A DNA stretch of 64,000 nucleotides from JBBDSJ01 sp040905025 (GTDB taxonomy: Bacteria > Pseudomonadota > Gammaproteobacteria > Methylohalomonadales > Methylohalomonadaceae), in assembly GCA_040905025.1 (NCBI GenBank), contig JBBDSJ010000101.1:1-64000 (forward strand), in the 5' to 3' direction. Under the pieces are notes generated by a model. It ran no database searches, had not been told where the DNA came from, and worked only from the letters and a program-made list of their open reading frames with translations. The position numbers were made by a program, and so were the translations under genes. This document shows, one piece after another, positions 1-7,770 of the stretch; the first letter of the stretch is position 1; every line of letters starts with the position of its first letter.

Positions 1-6
1 CTACCA
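1..6 (+). tRNA. 3' end of a tRNA cut by the window edge
   Basis: The first six bases, CTACCA, are identical to the last six bases of the tRNA-like 3' end at 140-145, and both are followed by the same spacer and terminator. I infer that an intact plus-strand tRNA ends here with most of it left of the window. The isotype cannot be read. Confidence 0.55.
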
Positions 7-16
7 CTATTAAAAT

Positions 17-47
17 AAAAAGCCGCTTTTAACCGAGCGGCTTTTTT
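17..47 (+). terminator. Rho-independent terminator after the left-edge tRNA
   Basis: An 8-bp stem (20-27 pairing with 36-43, AAGCCGCT/AGCGGCTT) is followed by a T-run at 42-47. It sits 11 bases after the tRNA end and ends plus-strand transcription. An identical copy lies 139 bases downstream. Confidence 0.8.
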
Positions 48-110
48 GTGTCCGGGTCATGCGCCCGACGCACTACGTGCTCGCCGGCCTCAGAATTCAG
101 TAATCCGGGC

Positions 111-145
111 GAAGGTCGCAGGTTCAAATCCTGCCCCCGCTACCA
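111..145 (+). tRNA. tRNA 3'-end fragment (T arm and CCA end only)
   Basis: The stretch reads as the variable loop, T stem-loop (GCAGG TTCAAAT CCTGC at 118-134) and acceptor 3' strand ending in CCA. The matching 5' acceptor strand, D arm and a proper anticodon arm are absent from the preceding bases, so it is a fragment and not a functional tRNA. Its short variable loop suggests a class I tRNA. The amino acid is not determinable. Confidence 0.6.
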
Positions 146-155
146 CTATTAAAAT

Positions 156-186
156 AAAAAGCCGCTTTTAACCGAGCGGCTTTTTT
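156..186 (+). terminator. Second copy of the tRNA terminator
   Basis: Same hairpin and T-run as at 17-47, shifted by 139 bases. It also sits just beyond the 3' end of the minus-strand lipoprotein gene that stops at 223, where it would act only on plus-strand transcripts. Confidence 0.75.
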
Positions 187-222
187 GTGTCCGGTTCATG
201 CGCACTGCATATCAGTACAGCG

Positions 223-807
223 CTAACGCGAACGCAGCCTTTCAATCTGCAGGCGCGCCTGCCTGGCACCGGCAGAATCACCCAGACCGGTTTTCGCGCG
301 TGCGATCAGTTCCCAATTACCCATTTGCAGGCGCTGGTCACTGGCCGCCAGAGCATTGGATCGGTTGGCAAGTTCAATAGCCGCCCGGTAATTTTCCTGC
401 TGCAGACGCAAGACTCCCAGGCGATGCCACAGCCATGGATTTCTCGGCTCAATACGCAACGCCCGTTCCAGACTCGCCGCCGCCTGCTCGCCATCACCGG
501 CCGCAGCATGGGTGCGGGCATTTTCCAGCAAAGCGACCACAGCCGGACTCACAGCAGGTTGTTCGACTGTTGTTGCCGGTGCTGTCGCTGGCGGCGGTGG
601 CGTAACTTCGCTCTCTGCGGGCGGCGGCAATTCACGCAGGATAGTGGCTGGTGGCTCCAGAACTGTGACGGCAGGCTCCGGCGATGGTCGCGGCGATGGT
701 AAACGTTCTTCTACCGGCACATCGGGACGTGATGTTGGTGCAGAGGTACAGGCTGTCAATAAAGCCATGAGTGTAAGTGCAGTAAAACGGGCTACGGACT
801 GGTTCAT
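223..807 (-). CDS. TPR lipoprotein, probable LpoP-type activator of PBP1b
   Basis: The 194-residue product begins with a lipoprotein signal peptide ending in a lipobox (LLTAC, Cys20). A long Pro/Glu/Ala-rich linker follows to about residue 80. Two or three TPR-like helical repeats then run from about residue 85 to 175 (for example ALRIEPRNPWLWHRLGVLRL). It begins 9 bases after the stop of mrcB and is presumably co-transcribed. In Pseudomonas the outer-membrane TPR lipoprotein LpoP is encoded next to the PBP1b gene and activates it. The same neighbour, lipobox, linker and TPR fold suggest the same job here. The functional link is inference; the lipoprotein and TPR calls are visible. Confidence 0.75.
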   Translation of the reverse strand: MNQSVARFTALTLMALLTACTSAPTSRPDVPVEERLPSPRPSPEPAVTVLEPPATILRELPPPAESEVTPPPPATAPATTVEQPAVSPAVVALLENARTHAAAGDGEQAAASLERALRIEPRNPWLWHRLGVLRLQQENYRAAIELANRSNALAASDQRLQMGNWELIARAKTGLGDSAGARQARLQIERLRSR

Positions 808-816
808 CGCTTGATT

Positions 817-3120
817 TTACCGGAAAGCACGCTCCCAGGGCGACTTTGACTGTGCCGGTTGTTGCAATGGTTCACAGTTCACATAATCGGCTGGCAAATA
901 CGGCACAATAAATGGATAAGCATGCGCATGTGGACAGTCAGTGTCAGTACGCCGTCCTTCCAGTATTTTTTCCCAGCGCACATCTGCTGGCGGCTCAAGA
1001 TTCACTGGTCGGGGTTGGACATCCTGCATAATGTCTGTCCAGAGTCGTAACGCGCCACTACTACCTGTCAATCCCGTCGAAGCATTATCGTCACGGCCTA
1101 TCCAGACGACACCAAGCACGTCCGCGCCGAATCCGGCAAACCAGCTGTCACGTAAATCATCTGTCGTCCCGGTTTTACCGGCAAGCGGTAAATATTTAGC
1201 CAGTGGTACAGCGGCGCTGCGTGCCGTGCCATTGGCAATAACGCCGGTTAATAAATAGTTGGTCAGATATGCCGGGGCTACAGCCGTCACCTGGTCAACT
1301 GACAATGAATAGCGGCTGAGAGGTTCACCATTGCGGTCAAGCACTGCATGGATGGCTTTTAATGGCGTGCGAAAACCGCCGGCTGCCAATATCTGATACA
1401 TCTGCGTCACCTGCAATGGTGTCAGATCAATGGCACCGAGAAATAATGAAGGATAATGCGGCACACGCACACCAGGCAGTAATTGTTCAATTACGCTGGC
1501 AACGGTATCGACACCCAGATCAAGGCCAAGATTTACTGTCGCAACATTGTATGATTTTGCCAGTGCTTCATGCATAAGTACTTCACCATGAAACTGGCGA
1601 TCATAGTTTTCCGGTTCCCAGTAACTGCCATCAGATTGCGGTAACTTGATTGGCATATCGATAAGCCGGCTAAGCACATTATAGTCTTGCGGCTGCGCCA
1701 ATGCGGTCAGATAAACAAACGGCTTGATCAACGAGCCAATCTGACGTTGTGCCCGCAGTGCCCGGTTAAAACCAGGTGCTGCAGTACTGCGACCACCCAA
1801 AACCGCAGCAACCTCTCCATTATTTGGATTGGCGATAATAACCGCTGCCTGCAAATTGTCAGTTTCCGGTAGCGTTTTTTCCAGTTGCAGCAGTCGTTCA
1901 TCAACACGCCGTTGCACCAGCTGTTGTTGAACCGGATCCAATGTTGTAAAAATACGTAGCCCCTCGCTACGCAGATCCTCATTATTGTAATCGCGTTGGA
2001 GTTGCTCACGTACCAGCTCCAGGAACGCCGGGTAACGATCTGACGTCCAACCCGGCATTGCGCTTATGCCGAGCGGTTGTTGTTGCCAACCAGTGACCGC
2101 GTCCTTGTCCAGATAGCCCTGTTCAGCCATCAAACCAAGAACAAGATTGCGGCGCTGCAACGCGCGATCAGGATAACGCCGGGGATTGTAATATGATGCA
2201 CCGCGCGCCAGACCAACCAGCAAGGCGAGCTGATCAGGCTTCAATTCTGTCAGCGGCCGGCGAAAATAGAACTCGGCGGCCAGACCAAAGCCATGCACGG
2301 CATTCCGGCCCTGTTGACCGAGATAAACCTCATTGAGATATGCCTCGAGTATAGTTTCCTTGTCGTAATGCAATTCCAGCAAAATGGCCATGATGGCCTC
2401 GTTGATCTTGCGCCACCAATTACGATCCTGTGTTAGATAAAAGTTCTTGACCAGTTGCTGCGTCAGGGTACTCCCGCCCTGTCGAATCCGGCCTGCCCGC
2501 AGGTTGACCCAGGCTGCACGCAGGATCGCCACGGGATCAATGCCGTGATGCTGAAAGAAATCGTTATCCTCAACTGCAATAAGTGCATCGATCAGCGCTT
2601 CAGGTACATCAGCATATTTCACCAGCACCCGATCTTCGTGGTGCTCGGGATAAATCTTGCCAATTACTTGCGGCGCGAGACGCAGTAGCGGCACAACATC
2701 ACCGGTTTGCAAATCGAACATCTGGCTGAGTTGTGTGGCATTGAAACGTAACCGGATCTGGCGTGCCGGTTCATCCATATCCCAGAACCGGAATCGGCGG
2801 GTATAGATTTGAATCATATCCGCTGATTTGACGTATTCGCCTGACTGGTGCAGTTCTCTCACCTCACGAAAACCGCTTGCTTCGAGTTCATTTTGCACCG
2901 CTGTCATCGAGATAGACTGGCCCGTGTACAAATCCAGTGGCCGGGCATAAACCTGCGCCGGTAAAGCCCAACGTTTGCCGACAAAAGTTTGTCGAATGTC
3001 ACGATCCAGCCAGGCAACATAAACTGCGCTGCCTGCCAGACTGACGATCAGTAATAGCAAGATGGGGCGCCAATAGCGCAGGAACAACGGAGATTTATGT
3101 GGGCGGCGTTTTCGAGCCAT
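817..3120 (-). CDS. mrcB: Penicillin-binding protein 1B (bifunctional glycosyltransferase/transpeptidase)
   Basis: This class A PBP polymerises lipid II into glycan strands and cross-links the stem peptides on the periplasmic face of the inner membrane. A basic cytoplasmic tail precedes one membrane segment (about residues 18-40). A UB2H-like region follows, then the GT51 domain with EDNDFFQHHG (catalytic Glu) and QGGSTLTQQLVKNF, then the transpeptidase with SLIK (Ser nucleophile), SYN and KTGTTDD. At 767 residues it is close to the usual PBP1B length. ATG at 3120 is preferred over the TTG two codons upstream. The downstream TPR lipoprotein is its likely activator. Confidence 0.95.
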   Translation of the reverse strand: MARKRRPHKSPLFLRYWRPILLLLIVSLAGSAVYVAWLDRDIRQTFVGKRWALPAQVYARPLDLYTGQSISMTAVQNELEASGFREVRELHQSGEYVKSADMIQIYTRRFRFWDMDEPARQIRLRFNATQLSQMFDLQTGDVVPLLRLAPQVIGKIYPEHHEDRVLVKYADVPEALIDALIAVEDNDFFQHHGIDPVAILRAAWVNLRAGRIRQGGSTLTQQLVKNFYLTQDRNWWRKINEAIMAILLELHYDKETILEAYLNEVYLGQQGRNAVHGFGLAAEFYFRRPLTELKPDQLALLVGLARGASYYNPRRYPDRALQRRNLVLGLMAEQGYLDKDAVTGWQQQPLGISAMPGWTSDRYPAFLELVREQLQRDYNNEDLRSEGLRIFTTLDPVQQQLVQRRVDERLLQLEKTLPETDNLQAAVIIANPNNGEVAAVLGGRSTAAPGFNRALRAQRQIGSLIKPFVYLTALAQPQDYNVLSRLIDMPIKLPQSDGSYWEPENYDRQFHGEVLMHEALAKSYNVATVNLGLDLGVDTVASVIEQLLPGVRVPHYPSLFLGAIDLTPLQVTQMYQILAAGGFRTPLKAIHAVLDRNGEPLSRYSLSVDQVTAVAPAYLTNYLLTGVIANGTARSAAVPLAKYLPLAGKTGTTDDLRDSWFAGFGADVLGVVWIGRDDNASTGLTGSSGALRLWTDIMQDVQPRPVNLEPPADVRWEKILEGRRTDTDCPHAHAYPFIVPYLPADYVNCEPLQQPAQSKSPWERAFR

Positions 3121-3243
3121 TATCAAAACGAGAGGATGCGGACGGATTGCATACGGGATCTATTATTCGCTGATTCAGCAAAACTGCAAATTGACTGTCA
3201 GAATTTTGACAGTTTCAAACGGATATTCAAATCAAAACAATAC

Positions 3244-3273
3244 AAAAAAGGCCCCTAGTATTTAAGGGGCCTT
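3244..3273 (-). terminator. Terminator of the histone H1-like gene
   Basis: Read on the minus strand, AAGGCCCC and GGGGCCTT (3266-3273 and 3248-3255) form an 8-bp stem with a 10-base loop, followed by a run of T. It lies 35 bases beyond the stop of the -1 frame extension (3309) and 163 bases beyond the zero-frame stop (3437). The transcript therefore includes the extension. Confidence 0.85.
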
Positions 3274-3308
3274 AATTAAAGTACTTCACTACCTCCAACA
3301 CCAGCTGC

Positions 3309-3446
3309 CTAGACCAAATCCGCAACAGTCAGTTTCCTGGCCAGTTTACGGCGGCGCTCCTTGCGGGCCTTGATTGTCGCCTGCGCTTTGCGCCTGCGGC
3401 CAAGGTCGGTTTGAGCCGGTGTCAGGGCCTCACGTCTTACTTTTTT
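3309..3446 (-). other. Candidate -1 frameshift site and C-terminal extension of the H1-like gene
   Basis: The minus-strand heptamer A AAA AAG (3446-3440) is in the phase required for -1 slippage and sits directly before the zero-frame TAA. It is the slip sequence used by E. coli dnaX. After slippage the frame reads about 42 codons from VRREALTPAQTDLG through KARKERRKLARKL to ADLV-stop (TAG at 3309-3311). The extension is Arg/Lys-rich with coding-like codon choice, and the terminator follows it at once. A missing or extra base in the A-run (mutation or sequencing error) would give the same picture. I do not see a decisive stimulatory structure. Confidence 0.5.
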
Positions 3447-3718
3447 TTCGTACGACGCTTGGCCTTTTTTTTGGTAGCTTTTTTCTTGGCTTTCTTCTTG
3501 GTAGCTTTTTTCTTAGCCTTTTTCTTCGAGGCTTTCTTTTTAGCCTTTTTCTTCGAGGCTTTTTTCTTGGCCTTTTTCTTCGCGGCCTTCTTCTTCGCTT
3601 TCTTCTTAGCTACCTTCTTCTTGGCAACCTTCTTCTTGGCTACCTTCTTTCTCGCTGCTGACTTCTTTCTAGCAGCGGTCTTCTTCTTGCTGGTGGACTT
3701 CTTTTTACTCATTGCCAT
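3437..3718 (-). CDS. Lysine-rich histone H1-like DNA-binding protein
   Basis: The 93-residue product is almost entirely Lys, Ala, Ser and Thr in repeated KKKA(K/S/T) units, like the C-terminal tails of eukaryotic H1 and bacterial H1-like or AlgP-type proteins. Such proteins bind and compact DNA through charge alone, and no folded domain is visible. ATG at 3718 is chosen because GGGGAG lies 7 bases upstream; a second ATG two codons in is possible. The zero frame ends ...TKKK-stop on a run of eight A. The -1 frame stays open for another 42 basic codons, so a longer form may exist. Tandem codon repeats make the gene prone to length change. Confidence 0.8.
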   Translation of the reverse strand: MAMSKKKSTSKKKTAARKKSAARKKVAKKKVAKKKVAKKKAKKKAAKKKAKKKASKKKAKKKASKKKAKKKATKKKAKKKATKKKAKRRTKKK

Positions 3719-3924
3719 AACGTTACTCCCCGTAAAGTTAAAAGATTAAGTTCTGGCTAATAACGACAACACAAACCAGAACTTGCAATTATTATAGTAA
3801 TCTTTTTGATATTTTCTAATTTTTTTTTGCATTTTTTTTTCGACAGTGCTAATTGCGGCACCTCAGACTGTCTGAATTTACGTTATGGAGAGACGATCAC
3901 ACGTTCATCTGAACGCTGCCGGAG

Positions 3925-4593
3925 CTAATGGTGACAGCCCTCATCCAGCAACGTCAGCAACTCGTTTTTGACTTCGTCAACATCGCGCATGCCATTAACC
4001 TGGAAGTAGCAAATAGCGCTTTCAGAGCCTGATTCAGCCTGTTTTCGATAAAATTCGACTAATGGGCGGGTCTGCTGATGATAGACTTCAAGGCGCTTGC
4101 GAACAGTCGCTTCGTTGTCATCATCACGCTGAATCAACGGCTCGCCGGTAACGTCATCAATGCCTTCCAGCTTCGGCGGATTAAATTTTCTGTGGTAAGT
4201 CCGGCCCGACCCCGGATGTACGCGTCGACCACTCATTCTGCCGATAATTTCCTGATCATCGGCTTGTAATTCGATAACCGAGTCAATTTTGATACCTGCT
4301 TCACGCATACCCTCGGCCTGTGCGATCGTTCGCGGGAAGCCATCCATCAGATAGCCATTGGCACAATCAGCGGCAGTTACGCGTTCCTTTACGAGCGCCA
4401 GAATCAGATCGTCAGATACCAGTTCACCGGCATCCATGACCTGTTTGGCCTCTTTGCCAAGGGGTGTACCTGCCTTGACCGCGGCACGCAACATGTCACC
4501 TGTAGAAATCTGGGGGATAGCAAAATGATCCTTGATAAAACCGGCTTGCGTACCCTTGCCTGCGCCGGGCGGGCCTAACAAAATTATTTTCAC
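3925..4593 (-). CDS. adk: Adenylate kinase
   Basis: It interconverts ATP+AMP and 2 ADP in the cytoplasm. The P-loop GPPGAGKGTQ is at residues 7-16, followed by the AMP-binding region (STGDMLRAA) and DGFPRT. The LID region (GRRVHPGSGRTYHRKFNPPK) is of the long type and has no zinc-binding Cys set. The length of 222 residues is usual for long-form bacterial Adk. The start codon is GTG at 4593, with GGAGAG five bases upstream. It stands alone between the H1-like gene and a divergent Mth938-family gene. Confidence 0.95.
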   Translation of the reverse strand: MKIILLGPPGAGKGTQAGFIKDHFAIPQISTGDMLRAAVKAGTPLGKEAKQVMDAGELVSDDLILALVKERVTAADCANGYLMDGFPRTIAQAEGMREAGIKIDSVIELQADDQEIIGRMSGRRVHPGSGRTYHRKFNPPKLEGIDDVTGEPLIQRDDDNEATVRKRLEVYHQQTRPLVEFYRKQAESGSESAICYFQVNGMRDVDEVKNELLTLLDEGCHH

Positions 4594-4756
4594 AGATTCT
4601 CTCCTCGTCTCGAATTCTGCACAATTACAGCCTGTAAAGTGTTTGAGAATATTTTGAAAAAACGCTGGCGTAATGTCAGACTAGATGTTTATCTAAATTA
4701 ATTTTTTCTATCTTACCCAGACACTTACAAAATAAAATTAAACCTGCATACATGAA

Positions 4757-5134
4757 ATGAAAATCGAACTGGATACCAATAAAGGCCCCCATAACCACAT
4801 TCAATCGTATGCGGCAAATCGCATCGTTGTCACTGACCGGCACTATAACACGAGCATAATTGTCAGCCCGGATCAGCTCGATGATAGCTGGCCACCACGA
4901 CATGTTCGCGAGTTACGCGACACACATTTGGAGTCTGTGCTTGAGTTCAATCCGGAGATAATGTTGTTGGGTACAGGCAACACCCTGATATTTCCTGCCG
5001 ATGATGTATTGCGGCCATGGATCGAAGCAACTGCCGGTTTTGAAATAATGGATACCGGCGCCGCCTGCCGCAGTTACAACATTCTCCGGGCCGAAGGCCG
5101 GCATGTCGTCGCTGCCTTGATCATGCTGGAATAA
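4757..5134 (+). CDS. Mth938-like domain protein (DUF498/NDUFAF3 family)
   Basis: The 125-residue protein matches the small Mth938/Xcc1710-like family, whose mitochondrial relative NDUFAF3 helps assemble complex I. Characteristic stretches are a beta-rich N-terminus, PEIMLLGTGN near the middle and TGAACRSYNIL near the end. The bacterial function is not established. It is transcribed divergently from adk and convergently with rpoS, whose stop is 10 bases past its own, so it is probably a single-gene unit. Confidence 0.75.
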   Translation: MKIELDTNKGPHNHIQSYAANRIVVTDRHYNTSIIVSPDQLDDSWPPRHVRELRDTHLESVLEFNPEIMLLGTGNTLIFPADDVLRPWIEATAGFEIMDTGAACRSYNILRAEGRHVVAALIMLE

Positions 5135-5144
5135 ATACACCCAC

Positions 5145-6149
5145 TCAGTTTTCAGAAAAAAGTGTCTCCAGGGAAAAACCCTCGCGTTCCAGTATCTGGC
5201 GGAGCCGTTTAATCGCATCGATCTGGATTTGCCGTACGCGTTCACGCGTCACACCAAGTTCGTGGCCGATATCCTCAAGCGTGGCCACTTCACGGCCGTG
5301 CAGACCAAAACGACGCTCCACTACCGCACATTGCTTGTCAGTCAGTTGTGTCAGCCAGGTGTCGATATGCCGCTGCACATCGCCATCCTGCAATAACAAC
5401 GCCGGATCGAGATTGTGTTCATCCGGAATGGTATCGAGCAGGGATTTGTCGGAGCCCGGCCCACTCGGTGTATCTACCGAAGCAATACGCTCATTCAGTC
5501 CAAGCATGCGTTTGACTTCATCAATCGGACGATCCAGCATCTCGGCGACATCTTCCGGGCTCGGTTCACGATCCAGCTTCTGCGCAAGCTGGCGCGCAGC
5601 CCGCAGGTAGATATTGATTTCCTTGACTACATGAATGGGCAATCGCACGGTCCGTGTCTGGTTCATCAGGGCGCGTTCTATGGTCTGGCGTATCCACCAG
5701 GTCGCATAGGTGGAGAATCGGAAGCCTTTTTCAGGATCGAACTTCTCCACCGCCCGGATCAAACCAAGATTGCCTTCTTCTATCAGATCCAGCAATGCCA
5801 GACCCCGGTTCATATAACGCCGGGCAATCTTGACAACCAGCCGCAGATTACTTTCAATCATGCGCTTGCGCGCACTCATATCACCTTTCAGTGACAGTCT
5901 GGAATAGTATTTTTCTTCATCGGCAGTTAACAGCGGCGAAAAACCAATCTCACCAAGGTACAGGCGGGTCGCATCAAGTTCGCCGTCAGGAATCACGCCG
6001 GGCGTGTATTCCACAGGCGCGGTTTCAGTCGAATCCGTGTCGACAGCTTCATCATCAACATTATCTTCGTCATCAATAAGATTTTCCGGCTCATTGAGAT
6101 CATCAGCATCAGCGTCGTTCGAGGTTTTGTTTGAATCGACGGAAGCCAT
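5145..6149 (-). CDS. rpoS: RNA polymerase sigma factor RpoS
   Basis: This is the stationary-phase and general-stress sigma factor of gammaproteobacteria. An acidic N-terminal extension (about residues 1-55) leads into region 1.2 (TRLYLGEIG). Region 2 follows (ESNLRLVVKIARRYMNRGL, then FSTYATWWIRQTIERAL), then region 3, and region 4 with the helix-turn-helix (LGVTRERVRQIQIDAIKRLR). The length of 334 residues matches RpoS, and the position after nlpD and pcm is diagnostic. In relatives the main rpoS promoter lies inside nlpD; I did not locate it here. Confidence 0.95.
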   Translation of the reverse strand: MASVDSNKTSNDADADDLNEPENLIDDEDNVDDEAVDTDSTETAPVEYTPGVIPDGELDATRLYLGEIGFSPLLTADEEKYYSRLSLKGDMSARKRMIESNLRLVVKIARRYMNRGLALLDLIEEGNLGLIRAVEKFDPEKGFRFSTYATWWIRQTIERALMNQTRTVRLPIHVVKEINIYLRAARQLAQKLDREPSPEDVAEMLDRPIDEVKRMLGLNERIASVDTPSGPGSDKSLLDTIPDEHNLDPALLLQDGDVQRHIDTWLTQLTDKQCAVVERRFGLHGREVATLEDIGHELGVTRERVRQIQIDAIKRLRQILEREGFSLETLFSEN

Positions 6150-6184
6150 AATCAGAATTCGCTCAGATGCCGAACCAGGCTGAT

Positions 6185-7063
6185 TCAGCCTTGTCGCTGT
6201 GGTAAATGCTTGAGAGGATCCACCGGCTGGCCATCGCGGCGGATTTCAAAATGCAGCAGAGCTCGACCATCAACACCTGCCCCCATGGTCGCAATCTTTT
6301 GTCCGGCTGTGACGTTGTCACCTTCTTTCACGAGCAATTCATTGTTATGTGCATAAGCACTGAGGTAGGTATCATTATGTTTAATGATGATAAGCTTTCC
6401 ATAGCCGATAAGTCCACTCCCGCTATAAACCACCCGCCCTGGTGCCGAAGCACTGACGGGCTGATTGATGCGGCCGCCAATGCGTATACCTTTTTCACCG
6501 GTCGGTGTGCGCACCTTGAGCAATTCACCAGCAGTCGGCCATTGCCATTGCACTGGCCCGGTGACAGCAGCTACAGGAGATTTACTCGTTGCTGCTGGCG
6601 GGGTTGTTTGTTGTGATTCTGGACCGGCTGCAGACACCGGCGGCGATGGCTTTTGTGCCGGCTTGCGCCGGGTTGTGATTGGTGGCGAGGTCTTGCCTGT
6701 CGTTGCAGACGGTGATGGTTGCCGTGTTGCTGTTGTTCGTTGTGCCGGTGCTCGCACCAGAATTCGATCACCGGGGCGAATCAAAAACGGTGCACGAATA
6801 TTGTTCCAGCGCGCCACATCACGATAATCATGGCCATAACGCCAGGCAATGGAATACAGCGTATCACCGCGGCTGACAACATGATGACCGTCGGCTGTCA
6901 TTGTGGCACGCCCGACCGGCGCCTGTTGAGTCGTACGCGCAGCCGCAGGTTCATAGCCTCTGGGAGTCCCTACCGGCGCCAGTGTCTTGCCACCACAGGC
7001 TGTCAGCAACAACATTAACGGCCAGATACAATAACAACGCCAGTACGATTTAGTCAGGCTCAT
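6185..7063 (-). CDS. nlpD: NlpD-type lipoprotein, LysM plus degenerate LytM domain
   Basis: An N-terminal lipobox (LLLTAC) marks an outer-membrane lipoprotein. A LysM domain (about residues 60-105, HVVSRGDTLYSIAWRYG) binds peptidoglycan. A Thr/Pro/Ala-rich linker follows, then a C-terminal M23/LytM domain from about residue 185. The LytM domain lacks the usual HxxxD zinc site (GIRIGGRINQPVSAS is found there), while the later His residues remain. That is the pattern of NlpD, which activates an amidase instead of cutting peptidoglycan itself. Its start directly follows the pcm stop, within the surE-pcm-nlpD-rpoS order. Confidence 0.9.
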   Translation of the reverse strand: MSLTKSYWRCYCIWPLMLLLTACGGKTLAPVGTPRGYEPAAARTTQQAPVGRATMTADGHHVVSRGDTLYSIAWRYGHDYRDVARWNNIRAPFLIRPGDRILVRAPAQRTTATRQPSPSATTGKTSPPITTRRKPAQKPSPPVSAAGPESQQTTPPAATSKSPVAAVTGPVQWQWPTAGELLKVRTPTGEKGIRIGGRINQPVSASAPGRVVYSGSGLIGYGKLIIIKHNDTYLSAYAHNNELLVKEGDNVTAGQKIATMGAGVDGRALLHFEIRRDGQPVDPLKHLPQRQG

Positions 7064-7723
7064 TTAACCCAGTCCTTCCAGCATCGGTACAAAACTGACA
7101 CCATCAAGTCGCTCTTCCTGAAATCCGTCCGCCGTGCGAGTGACAGCCAGTAATTGTTGTGCGCCGCTGTGACCCACCGGGATTAAAAGCCGACCACCGA
7201 TTGCCAGCTGATCGAGTAATGCATGCGGTACACCCAGCGGGGCTGCCGCCACAATAATGCCGTCATAGGGCGCATGTTCCGGCCAACCCAGATTACCATC
7301 ACTGTATTTCGTCCGAATATTGCGAATACCGAGAGACATGAAATGCTCACGCGCCTTGCCGAGCAATGCATCAATACGTTCGATGCTGTATACCCGGCCA
7401 ACCAGTTGCGCCAAAACGACACTTTGATAACCACAGCCGGTACCAATTTCCAGTACCCGTTCCATTTTCTGCCCCTGCAACAAGGCTTCCGTCATGCGCG
7501 CGACAATATATGGTTGCGAGATGGTCTGGCTATAGCCAATCGGTAACGCCGTATTTTCATAGGCCCGGCTCGCCAGTGCTTCATCGACAAAAATATGCCG
7601 TGGCGTCTGGCGCATTACCGCCAATACCTGCTCATCGCGAATACCCATCTCATGCAGCCGGGTAACCATACGGTCACGCGCCCGCTGCGAGGTCATGCCA
7701 ATACCATGAAACTGGTTTTTCAC
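7064..7723 (-). CDS. pcm: Protein-L-isoaspartate O-methyltransferase (cytoplasmic copy)
   Basis: It methylates isoaspartyl residues in aged proteins with S-adenosylmethionine, starting their repair. The 219-residue product has the conserved ALPIGYSQTISQPYIVA segment and the SAM-binding motif VLEIGTGCGYQSVVLAQL. It has no signal peptide. It stands in the canonical stress cluster between surE and nlpD, so it is the orthologue of E. coli Pcm. Two further Pcm-type genes lie at 17945 and 27181. Confidence 0.93.
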   Translation of the reverse strand: MKNQFHGIGMTSQRARDRMVTRLHEMGIRDEQVLAVMRQTPRHIFVDEALASRAYENTALPIGYSQTISQPYIVARMTEALLQGQKMERVLEIGTGCGYQSVVLAQLVGRVYSIERIDALLGKAREHFMSLGIRNIRTKYSDGNLGWPEHAPYDGIIVAAAPLGVPHALLDQLAIGGRLLIPVGHSGAQQLLAVTRTADGFQEERLDGVSFVPMLEGLG

Positions 7724-7770
7724 AGGGCGTTATTCAACACGAAATCATACTGCCATTGGACAAGAAGTGA

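Larger units (their letters stand above)
1..203 (+). repeat. Tandem duplication of tRNA 3' end plus terminator (139-bp period)
   Basis: Bases 1-64 and 140-203 are nearly identical. They carry CTACCACTATT, the terminator hairpin, then GTGTCCGG, one mismatch, and TCATGCGC. The period is 139 bases. The unit contains the 3' part of a tRNA, so this is either a tandem duplication or the trace of integration events at a tRNA 3' end. More copies may lie to the left of the window. Confidence 0.8.

Noticed and set aside
61..145. A complete tRNA ending at 145
   Set aside because: No 5' strand complementary to the CCCCGCT acceptor side is present, and no D arm or proper anticodon arm can be folded.
3374..3749. 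Plus-strand frames across the H1-like gene, rich in Phe and Leu
   Set aside because: They are the reverse complement of the Lys/Ala repeats (AAG/AAA giving CTT/TTT). The ribosome-binding site, start and terminator all support the minus-strand gene.
6185..7063. NlpD as an active M23 endopeptidase
   Set aside because: The HxxxD zinc ligands are absent, matching the non-catalytic divisome activators.
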